A DNA stretch of 64,000 nt from positions 65,001 through 129,000 of the forward strand of contig CAHIKZ030000251.1 in the NCBI GenBank assembly GCA_903632075.3, written 5' to 3'. The stretch comes from Acanthosepion pharaonis (lineage: Eukaryota > Mollusca > Cephalopoda > Sepiida > Sepiidae). A program made the position numbers and the translations under genes. Of the stretch, positions 10,507 through 21,335 are shown piece after piece. The notes beneath the pieces were generated by a model. It was not told the DNA's origin, did not search any database, and worked only from the letters and a program-made list of their open reading frames with translations. Position 1 is the first letter of the stretch. Every line of letters begins with the position of its first letter.

Positions 10507-10760
10507 AACGTCACATTTGGGTGCCGTGACCGATACCAAGCCAGTTGGTCGTCACAGGACGAGACAACACGACTGACGCGACAGACGGACGTCACGTTTG
10601 GAGCAGCGACACCCGAACGGAGCAGCGAGGAGCGAACGGCTGGCGCCGCGGCGAGGACGTCACAATTGGTGCTGTTTAGGGACGTCACAGTTGGTGCCGT
10701 GGTAGACCAGGATAGAACGTCACAGTTGGCGCTGCGACCAGGGGACGACGTCACAAACTG
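10507..10760 (+). repeat. six primer-site-like motifs in tandem
   Basis: The motif (A/G)ACGTCAC-N-NTTGG-NGC-NG-NGACC occurs at about 10507, 10588, 10656, 10681, 10717 and (truncated) 10747. Each copy looks like an LTR end plus tRNA primer-binding site, e.g. CACATTTGGGTGCCGTGACC and CACAGTTGGCGCTGCGACC. A normal element has one such site. Confidence 0.55.
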
Positions 10761-10806
10761 AAAAGCAAGAAAGAGGTCTAATTCAGTTTTAAAAACTGAT
10801 CATAAT

Positions 10807-11100
10807 TCATTTTCCGACGAAACCTGACACAATTTTCAGGAGAGCTTGGAACATCTCGAACATCCGTCCATCGGCTTTTGAAAGCTGTTGGAAAATATGA
10901 AGAAGGTGGATAAGTTTATCTCGCATGAATTGACTCAGAACGAAAGAAACCAATACGTTTTTTCGATGAAACCCGACAAAACGTTCAGGAGAGCTTGGAA
11001 CCACTGGACCGTCCGTTCATCGGCTTTTGAAAGATGTTGGAAAATATGAAGAATGTTGATTATCTCGCATGAATTGACTGAGAACGAAAGAAAACGACAC
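10807..11100. repeat. two tandem ~148-bp units
   Basis: Two diverged copies start near 10809 and 10957. Shared blocks are TTCAGGAGAGCTTGGAAC, CATCGGCTTTTGAAAG, TGTTGGAAAATATGAAGAA and TCTCGCATGAATTGACT. Function unknown; they directly follow the primer-site-like array and may belong to the same element. Confidence 0.7.
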
Positions 11101-11764
11101 ATAGAGGTGTAATCAATTTTTCTCCCCGACTTGAAAGTGAACCTTTATTTTGCATTAGAACCATTCCTTCGGACGAGAAATGGACACATTTTGACGACAG
11201 CGTAGCAGTTAGAAATAGATACTTCTGAAGAAACATCAGACAAAAACCACCTCTGCAGCCAAAAAGCTTCATCAGTATTGTGTGGAGTTCGGCCAAAGGC
11301 AACATTCATTATTTATCTTTACTACAATGTAATTCAATTACCGCCAACTTTTACGGCAACTAAAACTGACTGTGTGCATGAAAAATTCAAGAAGAAAGCA
11401 ACCTAGACTATTGAATAGAACTGATCCAATTCGACTCCATGACCATCTACGACTGAATACCCGCCGTCCACAGTTCAAAAGTCGCACAGCCTTGGTCATG
11501 TGATTTTAGAGCGTCTGTCTTATTCACTCGTGAGAAGGACCAAGGATTATAATTTTGACCTCTACTCGTACGTAATAGAAGATTCTATTATAAAAAGGTA
11601 GTGGTTGAAGAATTTAAACGGTTTTTTATAGCAAAACTAGAATCGACTGCTTATTTTCATAGGAAGGAAACTTAAGAACAGAATAATATTTAAAAGGCTA
11701 AAAAGATTGAAACTCATTAGAATGGATCCAGATTCAGTGCCTTTTAACTCCTTAGAGGAAGACC
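11101..11764. other. unassigned interval
   Basis: No gene recognised. It may continue the internal region of the element at 9600-11100, but no gag or pol motif is visible. Confidence 0.3.
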
Positions 11765-11992
11765 TCCCTGATTAACCAAGTCTGCAGCGGTGCAGCCATA
11801 CTCAAGACGCTTGCTTAATTGCGGGTTTGAGACGATATTTAATACAACAATTCCCCTATAGCGATGCCGCCTTCCCGATAAGGCTATAGGCTATTACTTG
11901 CTATTTACCCATAGCTGGGGGAAAGTGATTGATTCATACATTTCCCAAGGGTATTTGCACATAAGTAAATGTAACAAACTCGACTGGACTTT

Positions 11993-11997
<5 letters not shown>
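11765..11997 (-). repeat. SINE, minus orientation
   Basis: On the minus strand it reads GCAAATACCCTTGGGAAATG then AGCTATGGGTAAATAG and ends GAGTATGGCTGCACCGC. The same order occurs at 12300-12550 (minus); the internal part recurs at 21281-21330 and 44898-44953 (plus). Confidence 0.6.

Positions 11998-12065
<68 letters not shown>
11998..12065. repeat. (TC)n(CA)n(TA)n array
   Basis: Three adjoining dinucleotide arrays: TC about 11998-12027, CA 12030-12051, TA 12051-12065. Confidence 0.95.
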
Positions 12066-12180
12066 GGTACCCGGGATGAAAAATAAACTCCAGATTCAGA
12101 ACTTTCTCACTCCTTGTAGTAACCCGTAGTAACCCGTCCCTGACTCACCAAGTTTGATAGTGTGCAGCCATACTCACTCA

Positions 12181-12215
<35 letters not shown>

Positions 12216-12227
12216 GTTCATCACTCT

Positions 12228-12266
<39 letters not shown>

Positions 12267-12299
12267 ATATGTGTGTGTATAGGAGAGATGAACAGAGAT
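12066..12299. repeat. SINE tail stub with (TATC)n and (CA)n
   Basis: The block CAGATTCAGAACTTTCTCAC (12093) is shared with 6043. The stub TGTGCAGCCATACTCA (12160) runs into (TATC)n at 12180-12214 and (CA)n at 12231-12260. Confidence 0.7.
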
Positions 12300-12550
12300 A
12301 GACTTGACTGAGCAAGGTTTTAGTGGTGCAGCCATACCCACCACGCTAATCGATAATAGCTGAGAATATTTAACCCATAGTTGGGGTCTTGAAATCAGAG
12401 TTACCCTTCCCCTAAACAGGTAGCCACCGAAGCCCGTCCTGTTATTTACACTACTGCGGGGTGTATAAGGGACAGATTCCTACCTTTCCCCTAGTTTATT
12501 TGCACGTAAATGAATGTAACGCACTCGATTGGAATTCGTACTCGACTCTC
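12300..12550 (-). repeat. SINE, minus orientation, longer copy
   Basis: It runs (minus strand) from GGAAAGGTAGGAATCTGTCC through AACTATGGGTTAAATATTC to ATTAGCGTGGTGGGTATGGC and CTAAAACCTTGCTCAGTCA. The last block appears as an isolated stub at 5484, 6079, 11768 and 12140, each next to a microsatellite. It is therefore the conserved tail of this SINE. Confidence 0.6.
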
Positions 12551-13223
12551 CAATTCCTCAATCCGAACCACCATCCTTTATTCTATTTACACTACCGCGC
12601 TTCCATATTGCTTTCATTAAATAAAAGAGCATTTCGTTTAAGTGAACGTTTTTTTGCTCATTCATCAAAATATGATATTTCATATGTAACAACCTAATAT
12701 AAATTATTTAGTAATTTCGCCATCCATCAGTTATTACCAATGATTTTTTAAGTGTCAGTGTTTTTCAAATATTGCATCATTATGGATATTTATTGTTGCA
12801 TATTTACTGTTTGTGTCATATAGCTTTTTGTGTTATTGCTAAGTCTTTAGATCTTAGCTATATTTTTGTCGTGTTAATTGGTGATATGCAATTTTTTTAA
12901 CTGTTAAGAGATTAATGGCAAGTTAATCGGTGTGATAGCGTAGTGGTTGTGTAACCAACGTAACTGTTTATTATTATTATTACAAATATATTATCTAAGT
13001 GAATTCATAGACAATAGTAATTTGTTAAAGTCTTGGTGCTTTTGTTGAATCGCTAGTGGTGATCATTTTAGTGTGTTATACATTTTGTAATATTTGATAT
13101 GTTTATCTTTTTTTAGTCTATAGGAGATTTTTATGATTGTATAAAGTTTGTTGTATTTTTGTGTAGTTTCTGATAACTGTGATGTATTTTATTTATGTTT
13201 CTTACAATATTATTAATATTAGC

Positions 13224-13226
<3 letters not shown>
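12551..13226. other. AT-rich interval
   Basis: T-rich on the plus strand, with a short (TTA)n at 12968-12981. No gene recognised. Confidence 0.4.

Positions 13227-13286
<60 letters not shown>
13227..13286. repeat. (CA)n(TA)n array
   Basis: CA 13227-13263 followed by TA to 13286. Confidence 0.97.
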
Positions 13287-13802
13287 AATTAGTGAATATA
13301 CATAATATTCAAAGTCGATAACACTACACGGAGTTACATGTAGTCAATTCAATCTTCAGGAGTGAATTCTGGCCGTTATCTGTCGCGTCCTCGTGATGAT
13401 GATTCAAAATTGGGTGCACAAACTTTTCTATTTAAAATATATAATTAATAATTTAATTCGTTCAAATTCATAAGTTCGAAAGTCGGAGAATTAAATATAA
13501 ATAAAATAAAAGATTATTTAAATTTGAATTTGGATTCGAAATTAAAAAATATATCAAGGGAGGTAATTCTCATTTTTTTAGCATAAAATAATGAAGTTAT
13601 ATCTATTAACGTAAACTATAAGGCAGATTAAAAATATAATATAAAGGTGTATAAAATTATATATATATATATAATTCAAAATTGACACTCCGGTGTCACA
13701 TTCCGTGGTAGTTGAAGCGATAACAATGTCATGTTCTTAACGTCTAATTGAGTGAAATGTAAAAAAGTATTAGTCAGTTTGAATCATTTTTTCTACCTTC
13801 GT
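13287..13802. other. AT-rich interval
   Basis: Short TA runs near 13660 and a small GACACTCCGGTGTCA palindrome at 13684-13698. No gene recognised. Confidence 0.4.
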
Positions 13803-14945
13803 ACATCTTTAAATAATGACCAGGATTCATAATTATGCTTAACATTTTAATAGTTTTAAAGATTTTTACAGATTAAGCAAGAGGAAAGAAAAGATTAAAG
13901 AAAAGCAGGAGCTTATCATTACTCAGAGGCTCTGTTAGAGAGATTCACTTCTGCATTGTGGGTGACATGATCCTTACAATGAAAGAGAAGCCAGTGACGT
14001 GCCATAGACGGCTGTAGAAAATTCCACTGACTGATTGGCACCGAGGTAAATAGTGCTGAAAGTGGCACTAGATGGACTTGAATCCAGCGACAGAAACCAT
14101 CTCCCGGGTAAACCGAAGGCTAAGTGCTACCAACATGGTTTGCTGCCCCGGCTTCTATGGTTGCGGCAGGTGTATGATATTACTCCATCTCGCATTCAGC
14201 AGACGCAGCAGTTTATCAATAAATATCTGCGCAAGTGGCACAGTGGGAGGCTATACTAATGCCGGAAACATGCGACTTCCCATCTCGAAGGTCGGGAAGT
14301 TACGCCTTCATATAATGATCTTGGTCTTAGCCGATGAGTTCGTCCGCTGGTTACAGCCAGATATCAAGACTGGCAACAAATGGCCGGCAGTAGAAACCAC
14401 ACAAGAAGCAGAATCGAGCGTACAAACCAAGGAGATTATGGTGTGTTTGTAGCGGGGTGAACACAAACCAATCGAACAAACTAGTTTTTCTCCAAACGGT
14501 AAACGAGACATAGGGAATGAAGAAAGTAGGAATTTTGAAAAAGAGCAGTGCACAGCTGCTGTTATGTATCAGTCCAAAAAATGTACTTCGAGGACATGGA
14601 CTGATATTGATCCGATGAAGCTATCACGGAATACCTTGATTGCAATGCAGCCATTGGCAATATCATTCCTCCTGCGATCTACCTGTGATCTACCAAATAC
14701 GACCAAGCTCACGCTATGGGGTTACACTGACACCGATATATGCGCCTTATGTCAAAGTGATCCAGGCACTTTACGTCACGTGCTATCTGCATGCCCACAC
14801 TCGCTGCAAGTGTACACGGGGCGTCATAACAAAGTGCTTGAGGTAGTCAATGGACATAAGTGTGAAGCAGCCAACAAACAGCCTGAGAATTGCAGATCCG
14901 TTTTCTTAAGGAAGGTGAACGCCCTCTGCGAAAAACACAACTAAC
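13803..14945 (+). pseudogene. LINE pol 3' part with CCHC knuckle, copy c
   Basis: The longest copy of this family here. An untranslated-looking lead (13803-14050) matches copy b. Protein pieces follow: LESSDRNHLPGKPKAKCYQH, YLRKWHSGRLY, SKVGKLRLHIMI and DEFVRWLQPDIKTGNKWPAV. The frame at 14564-14944 reads LAISFLLRSTCDLPNTTKL then CALCQSDPGTLRHVLSAC and HNKVLEVVNGHKCEA. The C-x2-C...H-x4-C pattern is the zinc knuckle found at the C-terminus of several LINE pols. The reverse-transcriptase core is absent. Frameshifts and stops near 14450 make it a pseudogene. The last 126-residue frame is intact and ends at a natural-looking stop. Confidence 0.75.
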
Positions 14946-15696
14946 TCTCTACTGAGTGGATCCCGTGATTAGATTTTGTTGGTTGACCTTAGAACACCTC
15001 TTCAATTTCTAGTATACATCATTCAGGTAAACGCATGCCCTGACATTGTATCATGATCTGATTTAAAGAAGTTTGTCCTACAGTCAACAGTTTCATGGAA
15101 GGGGAACGGGGAGGAGGTGTGCGAGTGAAGGAAAAACCGCTACGTATTTCTGTGATCCGAATGCGTGGAAAAGGTGTAGACATGTCGTATTATAATCATT
15201 AAGGGTGTGTGCCGTCGATTCCTTGGACGGTTAATCGTTTCCTCCCTTTTGAAGGTGTGCATCACTGGCCGGAATCTGACCAGAGCTAAACAGGGATGGA
15301 GTTGGATCTGGTAAAGATAAAAAATAAACAAAGTTAAATAAAACCATGCTCGGTTCATAATGCTACTTCCGACATGAAACACATCTGTTTGCCTTTCATT
15401 CTTCGTCTTTGATAATGGTCGCTACGAGCGAATTGGATTATCGGTTAACAATCAATATGTTAGTTTTAGCACAGCATCGAAAATTACAGTTGCAGTTGTA
15501 AAAGGAATCGCAAGAGACTGACGCGTCTACAAAAACAATACCCTGTTCGGTGACAAAAGCTGCTGGTGGCGTCAGGGTTGGCAGTACCACCTTAGCTACT
15601 GAAACTGTATTACCTCCCCTGATTGACAGGAGACGTAATCAGGGTATCGCACGTGATTTCTCACGCTGTAGTATAAAAACAGATATATCTTCAACA

Positions 15697-15697
<1 letters not shown>
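14946..15697. other. unassigned interval
   Basis: Possibly the LINE 3' untranslated region at first. An 8-bp inverted repeat (CCCTGATT 15617-15624, AATCAGGG 15637-15644) lies before the CA array. No gene recognised. Confidence 0.35.
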
Positions 15698-15774
<77 letters not shown>

Positions 15775-15775
15775 G
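15698..15775. repeat. (CA)n(TA)n array
   Basis: CA 15699-15752, then TA 15752-15774. Confidence 0.97.
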
Positions 15776-15789
15776 TATTCCAACCTTAT

Positions 15790-15851
15790 TCCTTACCGGA
15801 CAAGTTCCATACATCGCGCATGAAGCTTTGAATAGCATCGTGCGGTAAGGA
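15790..15851. repeat. short fold-back next to (TA)n
   Basis: TTCCTTACCG (15790-15799) pairs with CGGTAAGGAA (15842-15851) around a 42-nt loop. It has the same setting as the larger palindromes (dinucleotide array on one side). Confidence 0.55.
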
Positions 15852-15949
15852 AAAACTATATAATTTTTTTGAAATTCTATCTCGTTTCTTTCACATAGAG
15901 CATTGTATTTTCACACCCTACACCTATGGGGAAGTATACACACACAAAC

Positions 15950-16052
<103 letters not shown>

Positions 16053-16070
16053 ATGAAAAAATACATAAGG

Positions 16071-16151
16071 TCAGGTGATAATTTATTTCGTGGACTTTTG
16101 TAAAACTGGTCTGAAGGGATGGATGGATACACGAAATAAATTATCACCTGA
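16071..16151. repeat. perfect 22-bp fold-back palindrome
   Basis: TCAGGTGATAATTTATTTCG (plus TG, 16071-16092) is the exact complement of 16130-16151. The 37-nt loop holds GTCTGAAGG, and the 3' arm opens CACGAAATAAAT. These resemble hammerhead core and GAAA strands, but stem II cannot be drawn convincingly. Confidence 0.8.
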
Positions 16152-16258
16152 ATGGATTTTTAAGGATGCTGCATTCATTATTATATTGCTCTGTTCTTAC
16201 ATGGAGTACTCCGTGGATTTATATTCTCCTTGGAATTATCGCTACTAATCATCAAGCG

Positions 16259-16261
<3 letters not shown>

Positions 16262-16321
<60 letters not shown>
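16262..16321. repeat. (TA)n(TG)n array
   Basis: TA 16262-16294 followed by TG 16295-16321. Confidence 0.97.
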
Positions 16322-16617
16322 AGTTGAGATAAAATATACATCATATATGGATCGGAATCAGTCAAAATTTCAAGATAAAAAATTAAAGAAACGTTTATAA
16401 ATCTAACATGATTCAGTCGTCTCTCCTTGGATTCAGAACGCCACCAATTATTCTACCGTTTGTTTAACAAGTCGAAACCTGATTAACCAATGAAAACCAA
16501 ACAACACTAAATTAAAAATACCTGAATTTCTTTATTTTTTCTATATGTCATCCTCTAATGAATCTTTAATAAAAGTGAAACATATTAGATAAACGTTCAC
16601 TATTTATACTTTAACTT

Positions 16618-16669
<52 letters not shown>
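16322..16669. other. AT-rich interval ending in (TA)n
   Basis: No gene recognised; (TA)n occupies 16619-16669 and abuts the RTE fragment. Confidence 0.5.
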
Positions 16670-16671
<2 letters not shown>

Positions 16672-17513
16672 ACTGGTTCAATGACAATAATAGAGAGGTT
16701 CAGCAGTTTATAGATCAAATGCACTCTTTTCATAAAGCATGGATTGAGGACAATAATTCATCCACTAAGAAGATCGCTTACAAGAAGTGCAAAAGTCAAG
16801 TTTAACGAGCTCTCAGAGCCATGAAAGAGCGTTGGCTATTTGAAAAGGCCACAGAACTCCAAGAAGCTTCGGATAGAAAGGACGTAAAAGCTTTCTATGC
16901 TGGCCTGAAGAGTGTTTTAGGTCCTCAGGAAAGTGGTGTTGCTCCAATCTCCACGGCAGATGGTGAAACTCTCTTGACGGATTTAGATCACTGGAAAGAG
17001 CATTTTGAAACTGTTAAACACCACCAGTTACTGATGATTAAACTCGGCCTTGTGCCACATGCAACCCTCGTGCAGGGAGGCTAGATACCGGTTACTGATG
17101 AGGAAGCCATCACATCAGTTATGCAAAATTCAGAGAATCCGGAGTTGTCTTTTGAACCTACTTGTCAAGGTGACTCCATGAAGCAGATCTCATCTGGAAA
17201 ATCCCCTACCCCTAAGGATCCTATTCCACCCGAAGTGTATAAGCATGGTAACCAAAAATTGGTAGAAATGTTGCATCTCCTTTTCGTGGAGATATGAAAG
17301 ACAGGATGTGTCCCACAGGATTATAAGGACGCCTCTAACAAACACTTCTACAAAAACAAGGGTTTCAGGTGTGTCTGTGATAATCATTGGGGGATATCTT
17401 TCAATTGCGGGCAAAATTCTAGCTAGACTGATTCTAAACAGAATTATTATACACATAAGGTTAAGTTGTCAGATCGTCATACGTCGAAACCGACGAGAGA
17501 TCCCGTTATTATA
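16672..17513 (+). pseudogene. RTE-type LINE, N-terminal half of reverse transcriptase
   Basis: Translation gives DWFNDNNREVQQFIDQMHSF, then RAMKERWLFEKATELQEASD (16812), LKSVLGPQESGVAP (16900), SADGETLLTD-like (16960), DEEAITSVMQNSENPE (17098), SSGKSPTPKDPIPPEVYKHG (17190) and SLSIAGKILARLILNRI (17397). The order is that of the linker and RT fingers of RTE-clade pols (the SSGKSP..D.IPPE.YK block and the GISL.SIAGKILA block). One frameshift near 17340-17390 and a few stops. The catalytic YADD box lies beyond the break. The end runs into (TTA)n, so the 3' half is missing. Confidence 0.8.
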
Positions 17514-17552
<39 letters not shown>

Positions 17553-17579
17553 GATAGATAGATAGATAGATAGATAGAT
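17509..17579. repeat. (TTA)n and (GATA)n array
   Basis: TTA about 17509-17551, then GATA to 17579. Confidence 0.95.
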
Positions 17580-17643
17580 GTTTGTGTGTGAATTCAGATA
17601 TAACTAAAATATAATATGAACAATGACAAAAAGAAAACTTTTC

Positions 17644-17687
17644 TTTACCAACGCGTTTCGTCCTCTGATGGACTCTATCAAGGTAAA
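17644..17687 (-). ncRNA. hammerhead-ribozyme-like motif, decayed
   Basis: Minus strand, 5' to 3': stem I TTTACC (17687-17682), core TTGATAGA (17681-17674), stem II GTCC/GGAC (17673-17670 with 17663-17660), GAAAC (17659-17655), palindromic stem III ACGCGT, triplet GTT, and stem I partner GGTAAA (17649-17644). All three stems pair. The core differs from CTGANGA by C3 to T and one extra base, so activity is doubtful. It shares TTGATA(A/G)A and GGACGAAACGCGT with 26607-26637. Confidence 0.65.
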
Positions 17688-18240
17688 TGCAAGTAGTGAA
17701 TACTATTTCGCTTTCCCATCAAATACCTGCAATTTGTAATTTACTATGTTTATCGTAATCGTGAGGATAGCCGTTTCCTTATAAGGAAACATTCGGCATT
17801 CATTGACCAGACAGTTAGCATTTTTATAAAATCTTTCTGTTCAAACAATCTTACAGAAAAACCTGTTACTGCTTCTTCAGAAAAACCTGTTACCGCTTCT
17901 TCAGAAAAACCTGTTACCGCTTCTTCAAGCATTGATTGGAGTTTCCTTACTAGCCTTTTATCTCATGTTGTGTGGAATGTCAATATCTTGATTATGTCAT
18001 TATTTTCCCTTCTAAATACATGTACTATCCATTTTAGATGTTGCTGTTAGAAGTTAATTGGTAAAATTCTTTGTGATGCTGTAGCGCCAGTCTTTAAGAT
18101 CTGATGACGGCTTTTCTTGATTAAGATCCGTCGGATACATCGCATGATGCTATATTTAATCATTGATGTGAGAACACGTTTGTATATAGCTGATGGTTTA
18201 CACATTTCTCGGTGTTTAAGGTCCATATCGCATTCAATCA
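17688..18240. other. unassigned interval with 24-bp minisatellite
   Basis: About three units of CTTCAGAAAAACCTGTTACC-GCTT lie at 17852-17930. Otherwise no recognised element; a minus-strand reading frame here is only the translated repeat. Confidence 0.6.
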
Positions 18241-18333
18241 TCGGTTCTCGTACTATTACCGAAGTTAAGTAACGTCGAATCTTGTCAGAAACTACATGGG
18301 TGACCTCTTGGGAATACCAGGTGCTGTAACCTT
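18241..18333 (+). repeat. 5S rRNA-derived SINE head
   Basis: The blocks GAAGTTAAGTAACGTCGAA, ACATGGGTGACCTCTTGGGA and ATACCAGGTGCTGTAACCTT follow the 3' two-thirds of metazoan 5S rRNA (A box, intermediate element and C box region). Substitutions and the lack of the 5' end exclude a working 5S gene. SINE3-type elements use such heads. Confidence 0.7.
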
Positions 18334-18519
18334 GTATGTGTGAGTAGTGTACTGGATTAGGGTTAGTTATAAGAAAAACTCACCCTGGCTTTATTAAGAT
18401 CACCTTATTTATTGATTTTACGCTTTTTTTTTTTTTTTAAATAATTTACCTCTTCCCCGCAAATTACTTTGGGAAAAACATTTCATTTTCAAACAATTTT
18501 TTTATTTGTTTTTAATATA

Positions 18520-19500
18520 CAGTACAATGCCGCATATCTGGAATCCCTCATATCCGGAGTTCCTCATATCCGGAGTCCCTCATATCCGGAGTCCCTCATA
18601 TACTGAAATTGAATCTGATCGAAAGAACACATCTGCTGACTTTACGTTTATTTTCGTATCCAGAGCATAAACAAATTACAATAGAATCCCTCATATCCGG
18701 AATCCCTCATATCCGGAATCCCTCATATCCGGAATCCATCATATCCAGAGTGCCGCATATCCGGAATCCCTCATATCCGGAATCCATCATATCCAGAGTG
18801 CCACATATCCGGAAGCCCACATATCCGGATATGATTTTGATGTTTCTAATGGACTATTTGGGTTATATGTAACTGATTTGAAATTTCAGTTTTTCAGGAA
18901 ATTTACTATGGTTAATTTGCTTATGCTTATTTCACCCTAATGGCTTTTATTGGTGCAAAAAGGTGATGGGAATAAGAAGAAAGGTTGACAACGAGACACA
19001 TCTGCAACAAGATAGCGGTGAGATGCATGATTGTAATGAAACCTGGACTGAAATTGAAAAAGCTATTGAAAAGGTTGTCAGTTTTATGGAAAGAAAGCCA
19101 GCATTCAGTTATGACGATGGTAGTAACGCACGCAAAGATAAAAAGCGTCTTTCGTTTAAAAAAGATTCAAGAACAAAAGCAAGACGAAATGCGGAAAATG
19201 TTGTGAATGACATTAGAAGAGAAAGAATCATCATGCAACAGCGATTAAAAAATCCACGTTACATTATTTGTTTTGCATACGTGGCATACTTAATTCAATG
19301 AATTTTCATTAACATTACATCATTTATTTCTTTTTCCTTAAAATCAATTCCGTTATATTTCACTCACCATTAGCTTATTTTGTTTACTATAAAACATTGA
19401 AAATAAATGTTAAACCTGATTTCAGTTCTTTCATTCTAATCTAAATATAACCCCTTATATCCAGACTTTGTAACCAATTCCTCATATCCAGAAGGCCTTC
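18520..19500. mobile_element. pogo/Tigger-like element with expanded end repeat
   Basis: The left end reads TACAGTACAATGCCGCATAT followed by repeats of CTCATATCCGGAATCC. The right end (19450-19490) reads CCTTATATCCAGAC and CCTCATATCCAGAAGG. Pogo-type ends in animals often carry a repeated TATCCGGA-like word. Two 16-bp arrays (18538-18600, 18685-18832) look like local amplification of that word. The centre has a 112-codon frame of unknown identity. Superfamily assignment is inferred from end sequence only. Confidence 0.45.
18963..19301 (+). CDS. hypothetical 112-residue frame inside pogo-like element
   Basis: The frame opens MMGIRRKVDNETHLQ and is rich in charged residues, with RKDKKRLSFKKDSRTKARR (57-75) and RRERIIMQQRLK. 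It looks more protein-like than its surroundings and has no simple repeat. It could be a remnant of the element's own protein. No catalytic or DNA-binding motif is recognised, and there is no visible promoter or splice evidence. Confidence 0.25.
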   Translation: MMGIRRKVDNETHLQQDSGEMHDCNETWTEIEKAIEKVVSFMERKPAFSYDDGSNARKDKKRLSFKKDSRTKARRNAENVVNDIRRERIIMQQRLKNPRYIICFAYVAYLIQ

Positions 19501-20412
19501 TTAGTCAGGTTGTCAGGGATTCTAGGGTATTAAATAAGAAACTGAGGCACCATGAAGTTATGGAGCGGTGGCTAACCAGGTGACAATTGGAATCGTTTCA
19601 AATCCAGAAGGGCATAAAAAGAATCATGATCGACGTATAAACACGTCAGTAGCTGGATTTTGAACGTTATGTTTTTGACGTGTTTCTTCGTCCGTGTCTG
19701 AAAAAAGCACTTTCGGTAAAAACGTACATACACGTCTGCGCCCGGAAGGAGCTAAATAATATTCCGAAATTTTTTTTTATTAATACACAAGTTTATTGCA
19801 TAGTGACAAAAATCCAGACCCCCGATTATGATATTTCTTCACCTCTTCTTCCGTTCACACAGACTTCATTCATTATTTTCAATTCCGACTGTAACCTCTA
19901 CCTTGAGTGACTCTCTAGCTGTGTACTGTAAGAAATTTCGTATTAAAAAGTTCATTGGTTGTTATCCGCAGATTTGAAATGATTGAATTGACTTTTATTT
20001 GTTGACAGATATGTGCAACCGCCCATATACTGAGGGAAATTTAGTATAAAATCACAACCAACAGCAGTTGTTCGTATGTTGGTTGGTTGATTTTGTTATA
20101 GCGGCATATCAACACACTCATGGGTCATTTAATGCCGAAATTTGAACTCAATTTTATGGCTTCAAATAAACATATATTGAACTCAATTGTATGCCAACAA
20201 CTACAGATGAAATCTATTTGTGTTTATGTTCCTTTAAAAATGAATTGTTTAGCGGCAAATGAACTCCATAGGGGTCATTTAATGCCGAAATTTAATTTTC
20301 TTGTGAGCATTAGTAATTTCTTTAACAAAAATGTGTTGCTGGTATTTTTGCTATAAACATGTCTTTTTTATATTTTCATAGTGTTTTGACTCCAGTTTGA
20401 ACTTTTTCTCCA
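19501..20412. other. AT-rich interval with a partial duplication
   Basis: GGGTCATTTAATGCCGAAAT appears at 20123 and 20273, part of two diverged copies about 150 bp apart. No gene recognised. Confidence 0.45.
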
Positions 20413-20800
20413 TAGCTGGGATCCTAACAGGTGCTACCACACCAGGTCAGGGTGAGCCTGAGAACAACAAGAATTAAGAGGTGATTGCACTCTCCTCAAA
20501 TATCCCAATCAGAGGCATTGCTGTCGGATGTCCTTTATCGTCATACCCAGGACTAGTGTGATGAAATGGAGATTTAAGGCAAGAGTAATGAGCTTCTACA
20601 GTAGGATGCTGAGCATACTATTTTTGACGGAAGATGTGAGGAAAACGAGGACTAAAATGTCACTTGAAATATCTGAAATGTCTTACGCATACAAGACGGC
20701 CAGGGATGACATGGGAATAATAGCGACCCTCCTCAAAACTACCAATCACCCGATTAGAGGCCTTGCTGCAGGATGTAGTTTATTGTCATACCCAGGATTA
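20413..20800 (+). repeat. dispersed repeat with RTE scrap
   Basis: The start (CATAGCTGGGATCCTAACAG, GGTCAGGGTGAGCCTGAGAA) matches 45955-46070 in inverted orientation. A second partial copy (CTCCTCAAA..ACCAATCA, GTCATACCCAGGA) is at 20728-20790. Between them SFYSRMLSILFLTEDVRKTR (20600-20660) resembles the RMLRI.WTE block of RTE pols. Confidence 0.5.
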
Positions 20801-21126
20801 TTGTTAATATATACACACAGAATACTGCTTATGTTCATATAAGCGTTTCTTATACTAAGCTATTACAGGGATGGACGCTTCTCTAAATCCTTTCGATAGT
20901 GAAATATAACATTTCAAATGCGTATTAATTATGCAGCTTTGAATCGTTAAATATTTTTCGGACACCTATATTTCTTAAGAACCCCGATTACTACATATTT
21001 TAAAATTCCAGACCCCACCAAGTATAAAAAACTTTCCTTGTTTATGTTCTTTCAAAGTATCCACCTAATACTGCTTGTGTTCATATAAACGTTTCTCATG
21101 AAAAAGTAGAAATCACGTTGAAACAC
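20801..21126. other. AT-rich interval
   Basis: ATACTGCTT..GTTCATATAA occurs twice (20821, 21068), a small local duplication. No gene recognised. Confidence 0.4.
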
Positions 21127-21335
21127 CAGTTCCCGTAGGATTATCGAAGTTAAGAAACGTCGACCCTGGTCATTACCTAGATGGGTGACCGCTCGGGAAT
21201 ACCAGGAGCTGTAAGCTTGGATGTGCGGGTGGTGTAATGGATAATGAGTTCCAAATCCAGTTCCTTATATTCACTTACGCGCAAATACCCATCGGAAAGG
21301 TATGAATCCACCCCCCCAGCTATGGGTTAATTAGT
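21127..21335 (+). repeat. composite 5S-headed SINE
   Basis: A 5S-like head (21127-21219: GAAGTTAAGAAACGTCGACC, GATGGGTGACCGCTCGGGAA, ACCAGGAGCTGTAAGCTT) is joined to GGTGGTGTAATGG and then to a body with GCAAATACCCATCGGAAAGG and AGCTATGGGTTAA. The same body occurs at 44898-44953 behind a tRNA-like head. So the SINE body has been used with different pol III heads. Confidence 0.75.

Noticed and set aside
18241..18333. 5S rRNA gene
   Set aside because: The 5' third is missing and substitutions break conserved helices, so it is a SINE head or pseudogene.
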